The translations under genes were made by a program, and so were the position numbers. A stretch of 64,000 nt of DNA from Beroe forskalii (lineage: Eukaryota > Ctenophora > Nuda > Beroida > Beroidae), in NCBI GenBank assembly GCA_011033025.1, contig WFMF01000215.1, forward strand, positions 122,501 to 186,500. Reading direction: 5' to 3'. The notes beneath the pieces were generated by a model. That model worked only from the letters and a program-made list of their open reading frames with translations, was not told the DNA's origin and did not search any database. Positions 41,989 through 53,865 of the stretch are shown piece by piece (within the stretch, counting starts at the first letter, position 1; every line of letters starts with the position of its first letter).

Positions 41989-44855
41989 CTATGGTGGCTC
42001 AAACCCGCCACCAGAAAAAAATGAAAAATTTTTTCAAATTAAAAAAAAAATTTAAAAAAAATCTAAAAAAATAATTTTTCTAATTTTAAATTTTGTTTTA
42101 AAAATTTTTTTAAATTTTTTTTTAAAAAAATTTGAAAAAAAATTTTAAAAAAATTTTAAAATTAAAAATCATGGCTCAAACCCGCCACGAAAACTAAAAC
42201 TGAAAATGAAAATCGTTTTTTATTCAAATCACGTACGAACTTATTGTGCGCCGCGCAAATTTTTTTTAAATTAATTTGAAAAACGAAATCGCTTCATCTT
42301 GAAACATCATGAAAAACACGTTTGGCGTTCGCGCGTTACGTTAAGTTCATAATGTTGTTAGCAAAATGATATGAGCAGCAGCCAAATTCAAGTCCCAACG
42401 GCAAAGCTCTCGACCAGTCCATCAACCTTTCCTAGTCTATGTTACCCCTTTTATTCCCACTGGGCCAGAGCCCAGAGCTGGGCCATCTGTAATCCTTCAG
42501 TGTCATTCTTCCCAATGGGCGGGGCTGTTGCAGTCACCTTATTTCTCAATATGCATCACAGGACAGAGCCGCCTGTTCATGTTGTTACCCACAACGGAGA
42601 CGCCTGCCATTATCCCTGATTATGTAGAATTGAGTAGAATGACAGGCGATCAGCAGGCGGCCCAGTCCATTGACTCAATCTCATTGAATAGAATGGCAGG
42701 GGATCCATCCTCTGAGAATGATGTCATGCTACACCAGCCATTGAGGGGAACTACAGGCGGCTCCACCCATTTGGAGGAATGTGATGAAGCTCCGCCCATT
42801 GAGAAGAATGACACTGAAGGATTACAGATGGCCCAGCTCTGGCCCAGTGGGAATAAAAGGGGTAACATAGACTAGGGAAGGTTGATGGTGGCTCAAACCC
42901 GCCAGCAGAAAAAAAATGAAAATTTTTTTCGAATTGAAAAAAAAAATAAAAAAATAATTTAAAAAAATATTTTTTTTAATTTTAAATTTTGTTTTTAAAA
43001 AAATTTTAAATTTTTTTAAAAAAATTTGAAAAAAAATTTGAAAAAAAATTAAAAATTAAAAATCATGGCTCAAACCCGCCACGAAAACTAAAACTGAAAA
43101 TGAAAATCGTTTTTTATCCAAATCACGTACGAACTTATTGTGCGCCGCGCAAATTTTTTTTAAATTAATTTGAAAAACGAAATCGCTTCATCTTGAAACA
43201 TCATGAAAAACGCGTTTGGCGTTCGCGCGTTACGTTAAGTTCATAATGTTGTTAGCAAAATAACATGAGCAGCAGCCAAATTCACGTCCCAATAGTAAAG
43301 TTCTCGACCACTCCATCAGCCTTTCTACTCAATTATGTACTTGTAGAATGACAGGCAATCAGCAGGCACCCCAGCCCATTGAATAGAATAACGAGGGATC
43401 TACCCATTATTGAGGGGAATAACAGGCGGCCCCACCCATTTGAAGGAATGTGAAGCGGCCTCGCCCATTGAGAAGAATAAGAGACGAATCCGCCTGCTTA
43501 GCATTTTAGTAAATCAATGACAGGCAGCCCACCCATTGAGAAGGATGACAGGCATCCCCGCCCATTGATAAGAAGGACTGATGGCCCTATCCATTGAAAG
43601 TACTAAACTCCTAAACAGTTTGATTGTCCTCTTATTCTTCTCAATGGGCGGGGCTTCATCACATTCCTCCAAATGGGTGGAGCTGCCTGTAGTTCCCCTC
43701 AATGGCTGGTGTAGCATGACATCGTTCTCAGAGGATGGATCCCCTGTCATTCTATTCAATGAGTCAATGGGCTGGGCCGCCTGCTGATCGCCTGTCATTC
43801 TACTCAATTCTACATAATTGACGAGAATGGCAGGCGTCTCCGTTGTGGGTAACAACAGGCGGCTCTGTCCTGTGATGCATATTGAGAAATAAGGTGACTG
43901 CAACAGCCCCGCCCATTGAGAAGAATGACACTGAAGGATTGCAGATATCCCAGCTCTGGCCCAGTGGGAATAAAAGGGGTAACATCGACTAGGAAAGGTT
44001 GATGGACTGGTCGAGAGCTTTGCCGTTGGGACTCGAATTTGGCTGCTGCTCATATCATTTTGCTAACAACATTATGAACTTAACGTAACGCGCGAACGCC
44101 AAACGCGTTTTTCATGATGTTTCAAGATGAAGCGATTTCGTTTTCCAAATTAATTTAAAAAAATTTTGCGCGGCGCACAAAAAGTTCGTACGTGATTTGG
44201 ATAAAAAACGATTTTCATTTTCAGTTTTAGTTTTTGTGGCGGGTTTGAGCCATGATTTTTAATTTTTATTTTTTTTCAATTTTTTTTCAAAATTTTTTAA
44301 AAAATTTTAAAAATTTTTTTAAAACAAAATTTAAAATTAAAAAAAATATTTTTTTAAATTATTTTTAAATTTTTTTTTAATTCGAAAAAAAATTTCATTT
44401 TTTTCTGGTGGCGGGTTTGAGCCACCATACTGGTCGAGAGCTTTGCCGTTGGGACTTGAATTTGGCTGCTGCTCATATCATTTTGCTAACAACATTATGA
44501 ACTTAACGTAACGCGCGAACGCCAAACGCGTTTTTCATGATGTTTCAAGATGAAGCGATTTCGTTTTTCAAATTAATTTTAAAATTTTTTGCGCGGCGCA
44601 CAAAAAGTTCGTACGTGATTTGAATAAAAAACGATTTTCATTTTCAGTTTTAGTTTTCGTGGCGGGTTTGAGCCATGATTTTTAATTTTAGAATTTTTTT
44701 AAATTTTTTTTTCAAATTTTTTTAAAAAAAATTAAAAAAAAATTTTTTAAACAAAATTTAAAATTAGAAAAAATATTTTTTTTAATTTTTTTTTAAAATT
44801 TTTTTAATTTGAAAAAATTTTTCATTTTTTTCTGGTGGCGGGTTTGAGCCACCAT
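41989..44855. mobile_element. 2.9-kb palindromic element, TSD ACTGGT, right arm only
   Basis: Bracketed by ACTGGT (41983-41988 and 44856-44861). The left arm lacks it (around 15155). The ends are inverted (ATGGTGGCTCAAACCCGCC / GGCGGGTTTGAGCCACCAT). Each end is followed by a very AT-rich A/T-run block and then a unit with GCGCCGCGCAAA and ACGCGCGAACGCC motifs. Units run forward at 41989-42420 and 42888-43320, and inverted at 43980-44420 and 44430-44855. The middle is rich in GACAGGC and CCCGCCCATTGAG repeats in both orientations. Open frames there are repeat translation. No transposase seen. Confidence 0.8.
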
Positions 44856-44861
44856 ACTGGT

Positions 44862-45204
44862 GTCGATCGATTGATACAGTGATTGATTTCAGCTCGATTA
44901 TAATTTCATCGTTTTTTGTTTAAAAGAAAATTAGACTTTACATTGTTAATTAGCTTGCATTGTTACTTCGTTTAAATTGATTGATAATTTCACCTTGAGG
45001 TGGAGTTGACCGCACTCCTGGATCATCAGCCGGGTCAGATCCGCGGCAGTGGGACCTCTGGAAAACCAGAGGCTGGCACGAAGAGGCTTACCAGTCCTCC
45101 CCCCACTGTGGCCTTTAGTAAACTAGGGACCGTTAATAAAATCATAAAATTTGGTTGCTAAAATGTCACAATAATGGTGGGATTCCGGGTTTCTGGATCC
45201 GGGT
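44862..45204. other. Right-arm non-coding stretch
   Basis: Inverted match to 14819-15155. Includes conserved CAGTGGGACCTCTGGAAAAC and the region 3' of the small membrane-protein gene. Nothing else seen. Confidence 0.55.
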
Positions 45205-45606
45205 TCACTGCTCTCCTATCTGGAGAATGACGTCACTGGACAGTGCAGGACGCACCATCAGAGGAGGCAACCTGCCCAGGACAAGGACTGTTTCCGGGTC
45301 TTGGGTCTGACACCCTCGCGATCCTGTCTCCAAGTCCTCGGTCTGCACTGCGTGGCAAGCGTGCTTTACTCTCCGTGGAACGAGCAGGTTCTTCAGTCTT
45401 TTTTGGAGGAAAGCCTCCATTTCTGCGAAGGTCCGGTCGTTGGTTGTTTGTATTTGGGTCAACTTGTTGACTGACCCGCTGAGCCTCCATATTGTAGCCG
45501 CTGAGTCCTGTTTCGCTGATCTGATCAGGTGAATGAACAGTCCCAGGAGACAGACTGCCAGCAGCAGGATGAAGGAGGCAATGAGTGTGAGCGTTGTGTC
45601 TTCCAT
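45205..45606 (-). CDS. Small single-pass membrane protein, intact copy
   Basis: 133 residues from the ATG at 45606 (an upstream in-frame ATG at 45636 would add ten). Residues about 4-27 form one hydrophobic segment (LTLIASFILLLAVCLLGLF), followed by a basic, then a mixed helical region (NDRTFAEMEAFLQKRLKNLL) and a Thr/Glu-rich tail with a near-repeat (HAVQTEDLET and RGCQTQDPET). The short N-terminus before the segment suggests an anchor. The left-arm copy (14293-14818) is frameshifted, so this arm alone could make the protein. No family recognised. Confidence 0.5.
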   Translation of the reverse strand: MEDTTLTLIASFILLLAVCLLGLFIHLIRSAKQDSAATIWRLSGSVNKLTQIQTTNDRTFAEMEAFLQKRLKNLLVPRRVKHACHAVQTEDLETGSRGCQTQDPETVLVLGRLPPLMVRPALSSDVILQIGEQ

Positions 45607-46285
45607 CTTCCAGAAGAAACAATCGGTAGATAGCAAAGAGCTTGTAGAATCTAGCTTCGAGAGCGAGAAATCAGAACGTAAGCTGGAGCTTTTTTGTGGT
45701 TCTGCGCGGAATAAACCGGTTGCCAGGGTTTCAAAAAGCGCCCACGTGCAGTTTATCCGCGCGCGCGCTGCGGTCTAATGTTCTTACCCTCAATGAAATT
45801 CTTGGGTCGCATGCAATAGCCAATAATATCTTGTTCAATCATATCTTGGCTGAATTAGAAATATTTATGGAAGCAATGTCTCATTAAACTCCACAGGGCT
45901 TTTATTTAGAAGGCAGTGGAATATTGAAGGGTCTTTTAGGTTAATTATTCCAGACTAAGTTGAAGTACAAAGGTACTGTGACACCCATTCTCCATTCTTT
46001 TAGGCATTCAGTATTTCTCTAGTATCTACAAACTAGGATTCTAGCCCATCCTTGCGTGCTATATTATTTTGTAATTTTTATATTTTGATGAATTTCTTAG
46101 GTGTCTGTTCCTCTCTTTACTTTCTAGTTTCTAGTAAGCTTTCTAGTTTCTTGAGTTGGATACCAGAAATTATTCTGCTATCTTGTTGTCGGAAGAAGGG
46201 TACCAAGAACCTTTTTAAAGATAATTCGGTATCACTTCTCTGAGAGTAATCTTAAATAATCTTGTAAGTTCATCTTTTTTCTCTT

Positions 46286-48045
46286 TCAAAATAAAATGCG
46301 AAAAAGCACAGATTAGTAGAATCTGCAAAATTCGATGGAGAAATTAGCTGATAGTACAATAATCAGTGACAGAAGGAGTAGATTGGATAGGATTAAAGTG
46401 AACGAAGTATAAAGTATGTTCACAATAGATAGAAACAATGTAACATTGATATTAACGATTACGAACATTGACATAAAAAATAGTTAAATAATGATATTAA
46501 AATATTGAAATAAAACTTATGACTAATTGTTCGATAAACTGGCAGTTAGGCAATCGTCTTTAGTCACGAGGTCGTGTGTTGGGGTATGTGAAATGTCAGA
46601 TGTTGTCCGGGTTCTTACATCCAAAAGACAGGGTATGATAATTGTTGTTACACAAGGATGGTAGGTGTCCGATCAGACTGGAGACATCTGTAGCAAAAAA
46701 TTTAAAAATGATAATATTTCGAGTTTTGATATATAATATCAAATTTGGGTCGTAAGACGTAATATTTTACTATGACCCACGTTTTATGACCTGTCGTTCT
46801 ATTCCAAATAACTTTTTTGCTCTCGCTGGGAAAATAAGTTCATCCGCTTCCAAAGTTGGATTTCAGCAACTGTGTTGCTGTCGGAGAAAGATGCCATAAG
46901 CCTGCAAACCTCCAAAAGAATCTAGGGGTTGGGGTTGATCTATTGCTCTGATCATTATACCCCTTATACCTTGATACGGATCATTATAATACTAATTTCT
47001 TAGCCAATGCATTCCAACTCTTTGTTCTCTATCTAATTTACCACTCTTCTGTCCGACTTTATGAAACTTTCTTCTCAATCTTGCTCTTGATAAATAATTA
47101 TAATTCAACAGATATGAATCGTTTCCAAAACTTAAATTAGGACCTACGTCCTGCGTCCTAATTCTAGTTTATCCCATACAGATTGTTTGCGTCCCAGTGT
47201 ATTATTTATATTAGGGAATATTCTGGGAACTCAGGGTCGTTAAACCATCTTCTCTTCTCTCTTTGTGATAAGAACTTTGACATGTTTAAACTTTAACATG
47301 TTTGGCCCTATTTTCGCACTGCGCACACTGTTTTGCTTCTGCTCTCAGTATAACGGATTTCTGAAAAAAGTTTTTTACGTACTAACGATATACTGCGTTT
47401 TAACTCATTTTAATTCAATTAAATATCTAAATATGTAAATTTTAACGCTGAAAATCCAATCACAGATATTAAATTCAATTAATTGTATCGCCCACGCTAA
47501 AAGAGTTTTCTGCTGTCAACCCCATTGGCCGGGTGCTCAGCGCTGACTTCATCTTGATAATTCAAATTCATAACAGTTATTAAAGTAATAAAGTACCCGT
47601 TCTCTGAAATAGCTACTGTCAAAACAGATAGGAAGCCATGATGCGATCCTACCCACTAAAGACGAACTTCATGTTCCATACCCCCTGAGCTGGGGTGGAA
47701 GCAGGTGAAGCTGTGTGGTTCGACTGTTTTTCGGTGTTTGGACGGCTCCCGAGTCTAGGGTGGAAGTAGGTACTGGCTGATGCTTGGCTGAAGGACTGTA
47801 GGTATGGAGGAAGTGGCGGCATGGTTATCACCGGGCTCTCTATCGTCTGGCAGTCTGGTCGTAGCGTGCCTCCTGATCTGTTTATAAGATCTGTTGATAA
47901 GATCTCACCAGGATCCAGTGTGCTCAAAAAACCATTTTACAGGGGTTGTGATAGTGTCCACTAAGGTCCACGACACCAATTATGATATAACGCTATTTTC
48001 TGTGGACTGTTGAGAAGGTAGGTCGCATTTCGTAGATAAGATAAG
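46286..48045. other. Non-coding stretch beyond the right arm
   Basis: Mixed AT-rich DNA without recognisable genes or repeat ends. A minus-strand frame at 47649-47927 (Ser/Pro-rich) is not recognised. Confidence 0.5.
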
Positions 48046-48285
48046 ATATGATGAGTAAAGAAATAAAGGAAAGAAAAGAAAGAAGTTGGATATGATGAGT
48101 AAGATATGATGAGTAAAAAAATAAAGGAAAGAAAAGAAAGAAGTTGGAGGGAGACACGAGGGAAACGAAAGAAAAAAGAGGGAAAAGAAACAGAAAAGAC
48201 AGAGAAAAGAAGGAAAAAGAAGGAGAAACGAAAGTAAAAAAGAAAGAAAAGAAAGAAAAAAGTAACGATAAAAGAAAGATTAGCT
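48046..48285 (+). repeat. Polypurine (GA-rich) tract with a 45-bp duplication
   Basis: The GATATGATGAGTAAARAAAT unit occurs twice (48046 and 48091), then about 150 bp are nearly all A and G (GAAAGAAAAGAAAG-type) on the + strand. Long mirror-like polypurine runs can adopt triplex (H-DNA) folds. ORFs through it are low-complexity. Confidence 0.75.
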
Positions 48286-49897
48286 ATGATTTTCGTGCAC
48301 CAGTTGCCTGTTTGATTCGTCATGAAAAGCAATCGTGGTGCAGTACGATTTTACACTTTTTGAACCTGCTGTATGGTGCTGAGCACACTTTAAATGCTCT
48401 TTGCATGGCATTGAATTCCTCGGGGATATCGATAGTTGGCCGTGTCATGGTTGTAAATGACTCAACGCTTTCTTTATTTCCAAAGTCTGCAACATACCAC
48501 CTCTTCCAAACCAACCAATTAGGTAATAATGAAAACAAAATTAATTAATCATTATTATAGGATAATCAGTTTTTTCGACAGAAACTCTTTCACTCGAACT
48601 TAGTCTTCTTAAAATTTCTCCGACTAAGTCTCTTGCTTGAAGGTGTTTCTGGAAGAATTTCTTCATGGCATATGCCGTTTCATGCAGTTGGTTGATGCTA
48701 TTAGAGTACAAGTATCTCTACCTGCCAGATTATGTCCTAATCTTCTTTCTAAATCCTTCTTCTGTAGCAGTGGTCCTGCATCTTACTTACTATCCCCCAC
48801 AATATAGAGGACGTGCTTCATGGGATACTTTATTCTGTAAAAACATACTAATTTTCATCACATATCGATTTACTGTAGGTACCTCTATTTTAAACCTTAT
48901 TATAGTTTTACCACTGCCACACGCTCCTGTGGTTACACAGTTATCAAGAATTAGAGTGCAAGGAGAGTGCAAGGAGAGTGTGGTCACTGGAACATGTTAT
49001 TTATTGATTAACTATTATATTATTTCCGTGCACCAGTTGTATGTTTGATTGTCATGACAAAACATTCATGGTGCAGTAAGATTTTCCACTTTGTGATACT
49101 GCTTGTTGTGCATCCGTACAACGTACCTTGATAAGCTCCTCGATAAGGATAACATCCTTATCAAATAGAGAAGCTTCTTCTCTATTCTGAACAAATTTGA
49201 CCAACTCAAAAAGTCATGCCCTCTAACTTTTCTTATCAATTCTATGAGATCTTCACTCCAAAGTTCTCAGACCTTATGAATACGAAACCCGGTATCCCAT
49301 TCACAAAAAGTGATGCTATCTACTAAAAATATCATTCTTTCTGCGAGTTGAAGCTTTGGCATCTGATAACGTCACGTACCTAACGCGTTCTCTCGGTTTT
49401 GTAGTTTATGGATAGACTCCCTGAATTGTAAAAAAGCTAGTTCTTGGTTTAGCAAGGTCACCTCGAGTCATACACATCTAATTGAAGGTTTTCCTATATG
49501 AATTAAATCTTAATTGAATTATTGATTCATTAAATTGAACATATGTATTATTTGAGTCAATTTCCGCTTGTGTGTGCTTCAGCCATTCAGTATGCTTCGT
49601 TTGTGAGAGTTACCTCACACCCCCAAAACTTTATGGTTTGTTTGATGAATATTAAATATTATGAAGTATTTTCATTACCTGATTAAAGTACACTCAAAGT
49701 TGAACTCTTTATCCGCACACCTTAAGGCTTATTTGTCTCCATCAGACTGCAGGGCCTAAGGGCCTTGTTTCCCTTTTCTTTGCCAAAGAAAAAAGGATAA
49801 TTACAAATTGAAAACTGATATCTATGACTTTATGAATTGATTCTTCTATGGATCAGCACTAATTTTTTGTGTTGAAATCCACTTCATTTGCCTTCAT
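48286..49897. other. Non-coding stretch with an 80-bp repeat
   Basis: The segment at 48294-48375 (GTGCACCAGTTG...GTGGTGCAGTA...TTTTACACTTT) recurs diverged at 49028-49105. No family was recognised in the short ORFs on either strand. Confidence 0.5.
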
Positions 49898-50104
49898 ATG
49901 GAGTTTTTTTTCTTTCGGAAAGTGTGGACTGGCGAGTTAGAAATTTGTAGGGCGTACGTACCTGAAAATGAACAGACAGACTCCGAACGTGTGGTAGAGA
50001 CTTTGGAACACGTGTTCGGCCCAGATAGTTACAGTAGCCACTCTTCTATTGAATTGGATCTTGAACTCTTTCCCGAGCTAGAATTATATACAAATATTTT
50101 ATAA
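49898..50104 (+). CDS. Candidate terminal exon, acidic, unrecognised
   Basis: Open to a stop at 50104. After a pyrimidine-rich run and an AAAG junction it reads WTGELEICRAYVPENEQTD and then an acidic tail (ELDLELFPELELY). The composition looks more protein-like than its neighbours, but no partner exon or family was found. Confidence 0.25.
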   Translation: MEFFFFRKVWTGELEICRAYVPENEQTDSERVVETLEHVFGPDSYSSHSSIELDLELFPELELYTNIL

Positions 50105-51859
50105 TTGTCTTAATTAATTAAGAAATAAAAAGTTATAGTGTGCAGCAAGTCCTCACTCGCCATAGCTTATCACTGGGACATTTTTCATTGCCTTCTGATT
50201 AATGTTATAATTTCCTTCTGGTAAACCAAGTGTTTTCCCATATTCCACGCACAACAGTTCATAGCTATTGTTGTTCCAACTTTTTGGTACGTTTCTTTAC
50301 AAAAATATATGATGTAAAGTTATAATGAATTATCTGTTATTTTGATGTTTTAGAAAATTTACAGAACTAGGCCGCTTTCAGCCTAGTTCAGCCTGGAAAC
50401 TTGACATAAGATCAATGACCAGTGCGTAACATCTCTGTGATAGTTTAAGAACCGTCCCTACGTTACTTTCTTCTGATGGAAGCTAAATAACGCTTCTCGG
50501 ATAAGAGAAAATTTCGTGGAAATCAAATAAACAATCTGTTTTATGTATCCAAATTCCACGGTGAATTGAAAAATAATTGAATACCTGATTGAATATCTTA
50601 TTTGTTAAATGTAAACATTGTGTCCTTGGCTATTCGCCCGCATAAGGCTTCCATTGTACAGGTACTGCACGTCCTCGAGTTTTTACTCTAGCTTTATCGG
50701 CTGTCCGTTCTGGCAAACTCCTTTGCATTCGGGTTCATTTGTGGACCTACTATTATGTATGGATTTAGAAAATATGGTGTACAAGAGTGAGGATTGCGCT
50801 ATTACCTCTATCCCTTTTCTCTTTCTTATTGGAGGCTCCCAGGCATTCTGTTCCAATGCCAGTCTAGGGTATCCGTCGGCACCAAGATCTCCTCCAAGAT
50901 CTGGTGGAAGTACCCTTCGATTCTTACTAGCAGTCGGTTGCATAACGTAGAGAAGTCCTGCAAGTCTTCTAACTTACATTCTCCCTCTTCTGTTATAATA
51001 CTCCCTAACTGCTCTCTCACCATTCTTACAGAGCTGGACGGTAGACTCTCTGCTCTGGATCTTTGATATTCCATGGCCCACAGGGAGGTTTCCCTCCCTA
51101 CGCCCATGAATTCTGGCTGGGGTGGCTGTATTGGGGTCTATTAGAAAGAATCAGTGGCAATTCCGATAACCTACTTCTTTACTCTCTTAACTTCTTAATT
51201 ATTCATAATTTTCCAAATCTCATAGAATATAAAACCTAAGATTAAGAATTTTTTGTCAGATCAACTAATTTCCATTCGATCTCCTCCAGCTACTGGCACT
51301 GCGCCTTACTTTCCTTGTACGTACACTCCAACTGTGGCAAAATATAGGGAAGCTATATGAACCTGATGTTTTACTGATAACTGATTAATAAATTCTTCTT
51401 CCTTGCTATTAAATATTTCACACTTTTAAACGAACCAAACTCAACCATAATTAGCCATATGTTATCAATTTTACTGTGATCAATGTATGAATTATGATTT
51501 CCAACTTTTGAAGCAACAGATATACTTTTCCGTAATCTATTTTAAAATGTAACTATTGTAACTAATATTAACGAATAACCATTCACCTCGTATCAGTCGA
51601 ATCAGGTTATGGTTTTCGGAATCACTTTCAGATATCTCATTCATCACTGTGAACTGCCGTTCCTGTAAGTTCCTCAACATAGTCAGCTGCAATTCTTATT
51701 TTCTTAGTTTTAGAAGTATCGAGTATTGCGCTCAATTTGTTTTTCACTCCATGCGGTTATGAAAAATAAACTTCAATACTCTTATCTAAAATGTATATTA
51801 TTAAATTCATTCAAAAGAAAATTAGCCTTGAAATAGTACATTTTACAGATACACTTCTG
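50105..51859. other. Mostly non-coding, with unrecognised minus-strand frames
   Basis: Minus-strand frames at 50683-50943 and 50826-51107 overlap. The second is charged and helical (REQLGSIITEEGECKLEDL) but unrecognised. No convincing splice pattern. Confidence 0.4.
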
Positions 51860-51988
51860 TCAATGCATTTTCATCAGAAGTTCATTGAAATGGTCGTCGG
51901 CAACACGGCTTCCAATCACGGATACCTGTTGATCTTGTTCTGTGAATAGTGAGGGTGGTTCACCTATATTGAACTCCCCCATCAACTC
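51860..51988 (-). CDS. Candidate terminal exon on the minus strand, unrecognised
   Basis: A TTTTAG acceptor at about 51989 is followed by 42 codons (ELMGEFNIGEPPSLFTEQDQ... to LLMKMH) and a TGA. The clean acceptor, phase-0 opening and balanced composition suggest a last coding exon, but no upstream exon or family was identified. Confidence 0.3.
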   Translation of the reverse strand, partial: ELMGEFNIGEPPSLFTEQDQQVSVIGSRVADDHFNELLMKMH

Positions 51989-53162
51989 CTAAAACCAAAT
52001 CTGTCAAAACGTCAAGGAGAAGCGTCTTAGTTCTATGCCGACTGGGATCCCATGAATTCTGGTTCTATGGGACTATTTGTGGGTTGCAGTCCTCAGAGAC
52101 CTTCAAATAATGTGGAAGATTCCTGTGTTCGTCTTATTTCCATTCGATCTCTTCCAGCTACGTCACTTTCCTTTTCTCGTATCCCATAACTTCCCGAAAT
52201 TTTAAATGCTTATGTTTATATAGATCTTATCATCTATAACTCAAAAAGTCCGCAATAACCATTACATGGGACTGTTGTTAGTTGCTGTGTTCCTCGTAGA
52301 TGCTTCCAGGAATTGTTTATAAATTTAATGCTGACTTATTATGTCTATTATCTTATTATAGAAGTTTTTTAGTATTATTGAAGTACAGTGCCATGCTTAT
52401 TAATCTGACTTCTCTAATGCTTTAAAGTAATTCGTCATTGCTTTTTGCCAGCTATGCCATGTGGCGAGTAGTCACGAGAGCTATTTGCTCTACGGCTTCC
52501 TTCAAGAATCTTGCGGTCACTGAATCGAATGGAATTCGCCGATCAGTGAACGTTCACCATTAAAGGAATGACCTCGAAACCATTCAAGCCGTGACGCTTC
52601 CATTTTGAAAACTCCACGTCTCTGCAAGTAATCAGATCAGCCTCTCAACCTTATATACTCCAAAATTATCAGGCGAGTTTACTTTTAAACCTGGTAATTG
52701 TGGTGAGAGTACTGCCCTGAGTATTTACAGATTACGGCATCCATTTTCCATCTCAATACCTAACAGGGGGTGGAAGTCGCATGATATTTCCCTCTTAATG
52801 ATCGCTGAGGCGGATGCAATCTGAGCCTACCCAACTTCCGCAGTTTGCAGTACTGCCTGAAGAAAGCTATACAACCTCCACGTGACCTCGTTACTCTTGA
52901 ATATTGTTTCAGATTCCTGTTTTTTCCGCCTCAAGTATTCTTTTTTAGTTGGTGTTATAAGAGTTCCTACTGCTATCCTCTTTTTTCTGAATCTTAAATA
53001 AAAAACAGTCCTCCTGTTGTCGCCGCTCATCACTGGTAATGCGTACAAAAATTAAAAATACAATGACAATTAAATTCTCTTTCTTCTTGCCCCACCCAGT
53101 CAGAAGAAATGGACAGATAACGTCCGTCGACCCCAATCGCGTCCATGCTGTTCATGGTGGTC
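51989..53162. other. Non-coding stretch before the minisatellite
   Basis: No gene recognised. A minus-strand frame at 52827-53048 ends in a lysine-rich segment and resembles nothing known. CCATTCGATCTC(T/C)TCCAGCTAC occurs at 51275 and 52141, a small dispersed repeat. Confidence 0.45.
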
Positions 53163-53865
53163 TAAGTGGCCCCTCCCTCTGCGTGCTGCTCAGGGAGCTG
53201 GCCCTTGTGGTCCCTCCCTCTGCGTGCTGCTCAGGGAGCTGGCCCTTGTGGTCCCTCCCTCTGCGTGCTGCTCAGGGAGCTGGCCCTTGTGGTCCCTCCC
53301 TCTGCGTGCTGCTCAGGGAGCTGGCCCTTGTGGTCCCTCCCTCTGCGTGCTGCTCAGGGAGCTGGCCCTTGTGGTCCCTCCTCTGCGTGCTGCTCAGGGA
53401 GCTGGCCCTTGTGGTCCCTCCCTCTGCGTGCTGCTCAGGGGAGCTGGCCCTTGTGGTCCCTCCTCTGCGTGCTGCTCAGGGAGCTGGCCCTTGTGGTCCC
53501 TCCCTCTGCGTGCTGCTCAGGGAGCTGGCCCTTGTGGTCCCTCCCTCTGCGTGCTGCTCAGGAGCTGGCCCTTGTGGTCCCTCCCTCTGCGTGCTGCTCA
53601 GGGAGCTGGCCCTTGTGGTCCCTCCCTCTGCGTGCTGCTCAGGGAGCTGGCCCTTGTGGTCCCTCCCTCTGCGTGCTGCTCAGGGAGCTGGCCCTTGTGG
53701 TCCCTCCCTCTGCGTGCTGCTCAGGGAGCTGGCCCTTGTGGTCCCTCCCTCTGCGTGCTGCTCAGGGAGCTGGCCCTTGTGGTCCCTCCCTCTGCGTGCT
53801 GCTCAGGGAGCTGGCCCTTGTGGTCCCTCCCTCTGCGTGCTGCTCAGGGAGCTGGCCCTTGTGTC
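53163..53865 (+). repeat. 41-bp minisatellite, about 17 units
   Basis: Nearly identical units built on GTGCTGCTCAGGGAGCTGG and CCCTTGTGGTCCCTCCCTCT. A few units are one base shorter or longer (for example near 53380, 53440, 53463 and 53562). Because 41 is not a multiple of three and the unit has no stop in any forward frame, all three + frames stay open across the array. The resulting long ORFs are repeat translation. The low divergence suggests recent expansion or ongoing homogenisation. Confidence 0.92.

Larger units (their letters stand above)
33432..46285. repeat. Right arm of the giant interrupted inverted repeat
   Basis: Inverted counterpart of 13785-31285. It lacks the two left-arm insertions 15526-19112 and 20025-21639 and the segment 29743-30510. 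Instead it carries its own insertions at 38889-39824 and 41989-44855 and extra sequence at about 35120-35880. Divergence between the arms is roughly 5-15% by eye with many small indels, so this is an old duplication. Confidence 0.9.

Noticed and set aside
42371..44053. ORFs at 42371-42875 (+) and 43514-44053 (-)
   Set aside because: They are translations of the inverted GACAGGC/CCCGCCCATTGAG repeats in the centre of the palindromic element and resemble no protein.
13785..46285. The inverted repeat as a simple assembly artefact or collapsed haplotypes
   Set aside because: The arms carry independent insertions with clean target duplications and matching empty sites, plus substantial divergence, which a recent assembly fold-back would not show. 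Long reads would still be the final test.
48790..48987. A Walker A-like GACGSGKT on the minus strand
   Set aside because: The pattern is short, the ORF is only 65 codons, and no Walker B or other NTPase motif or exon partner was found.
53163..53865. A CRISPR-like array
   Set aside because: There are no unique spacers; units are directly adjacent and the genome is an animal's.
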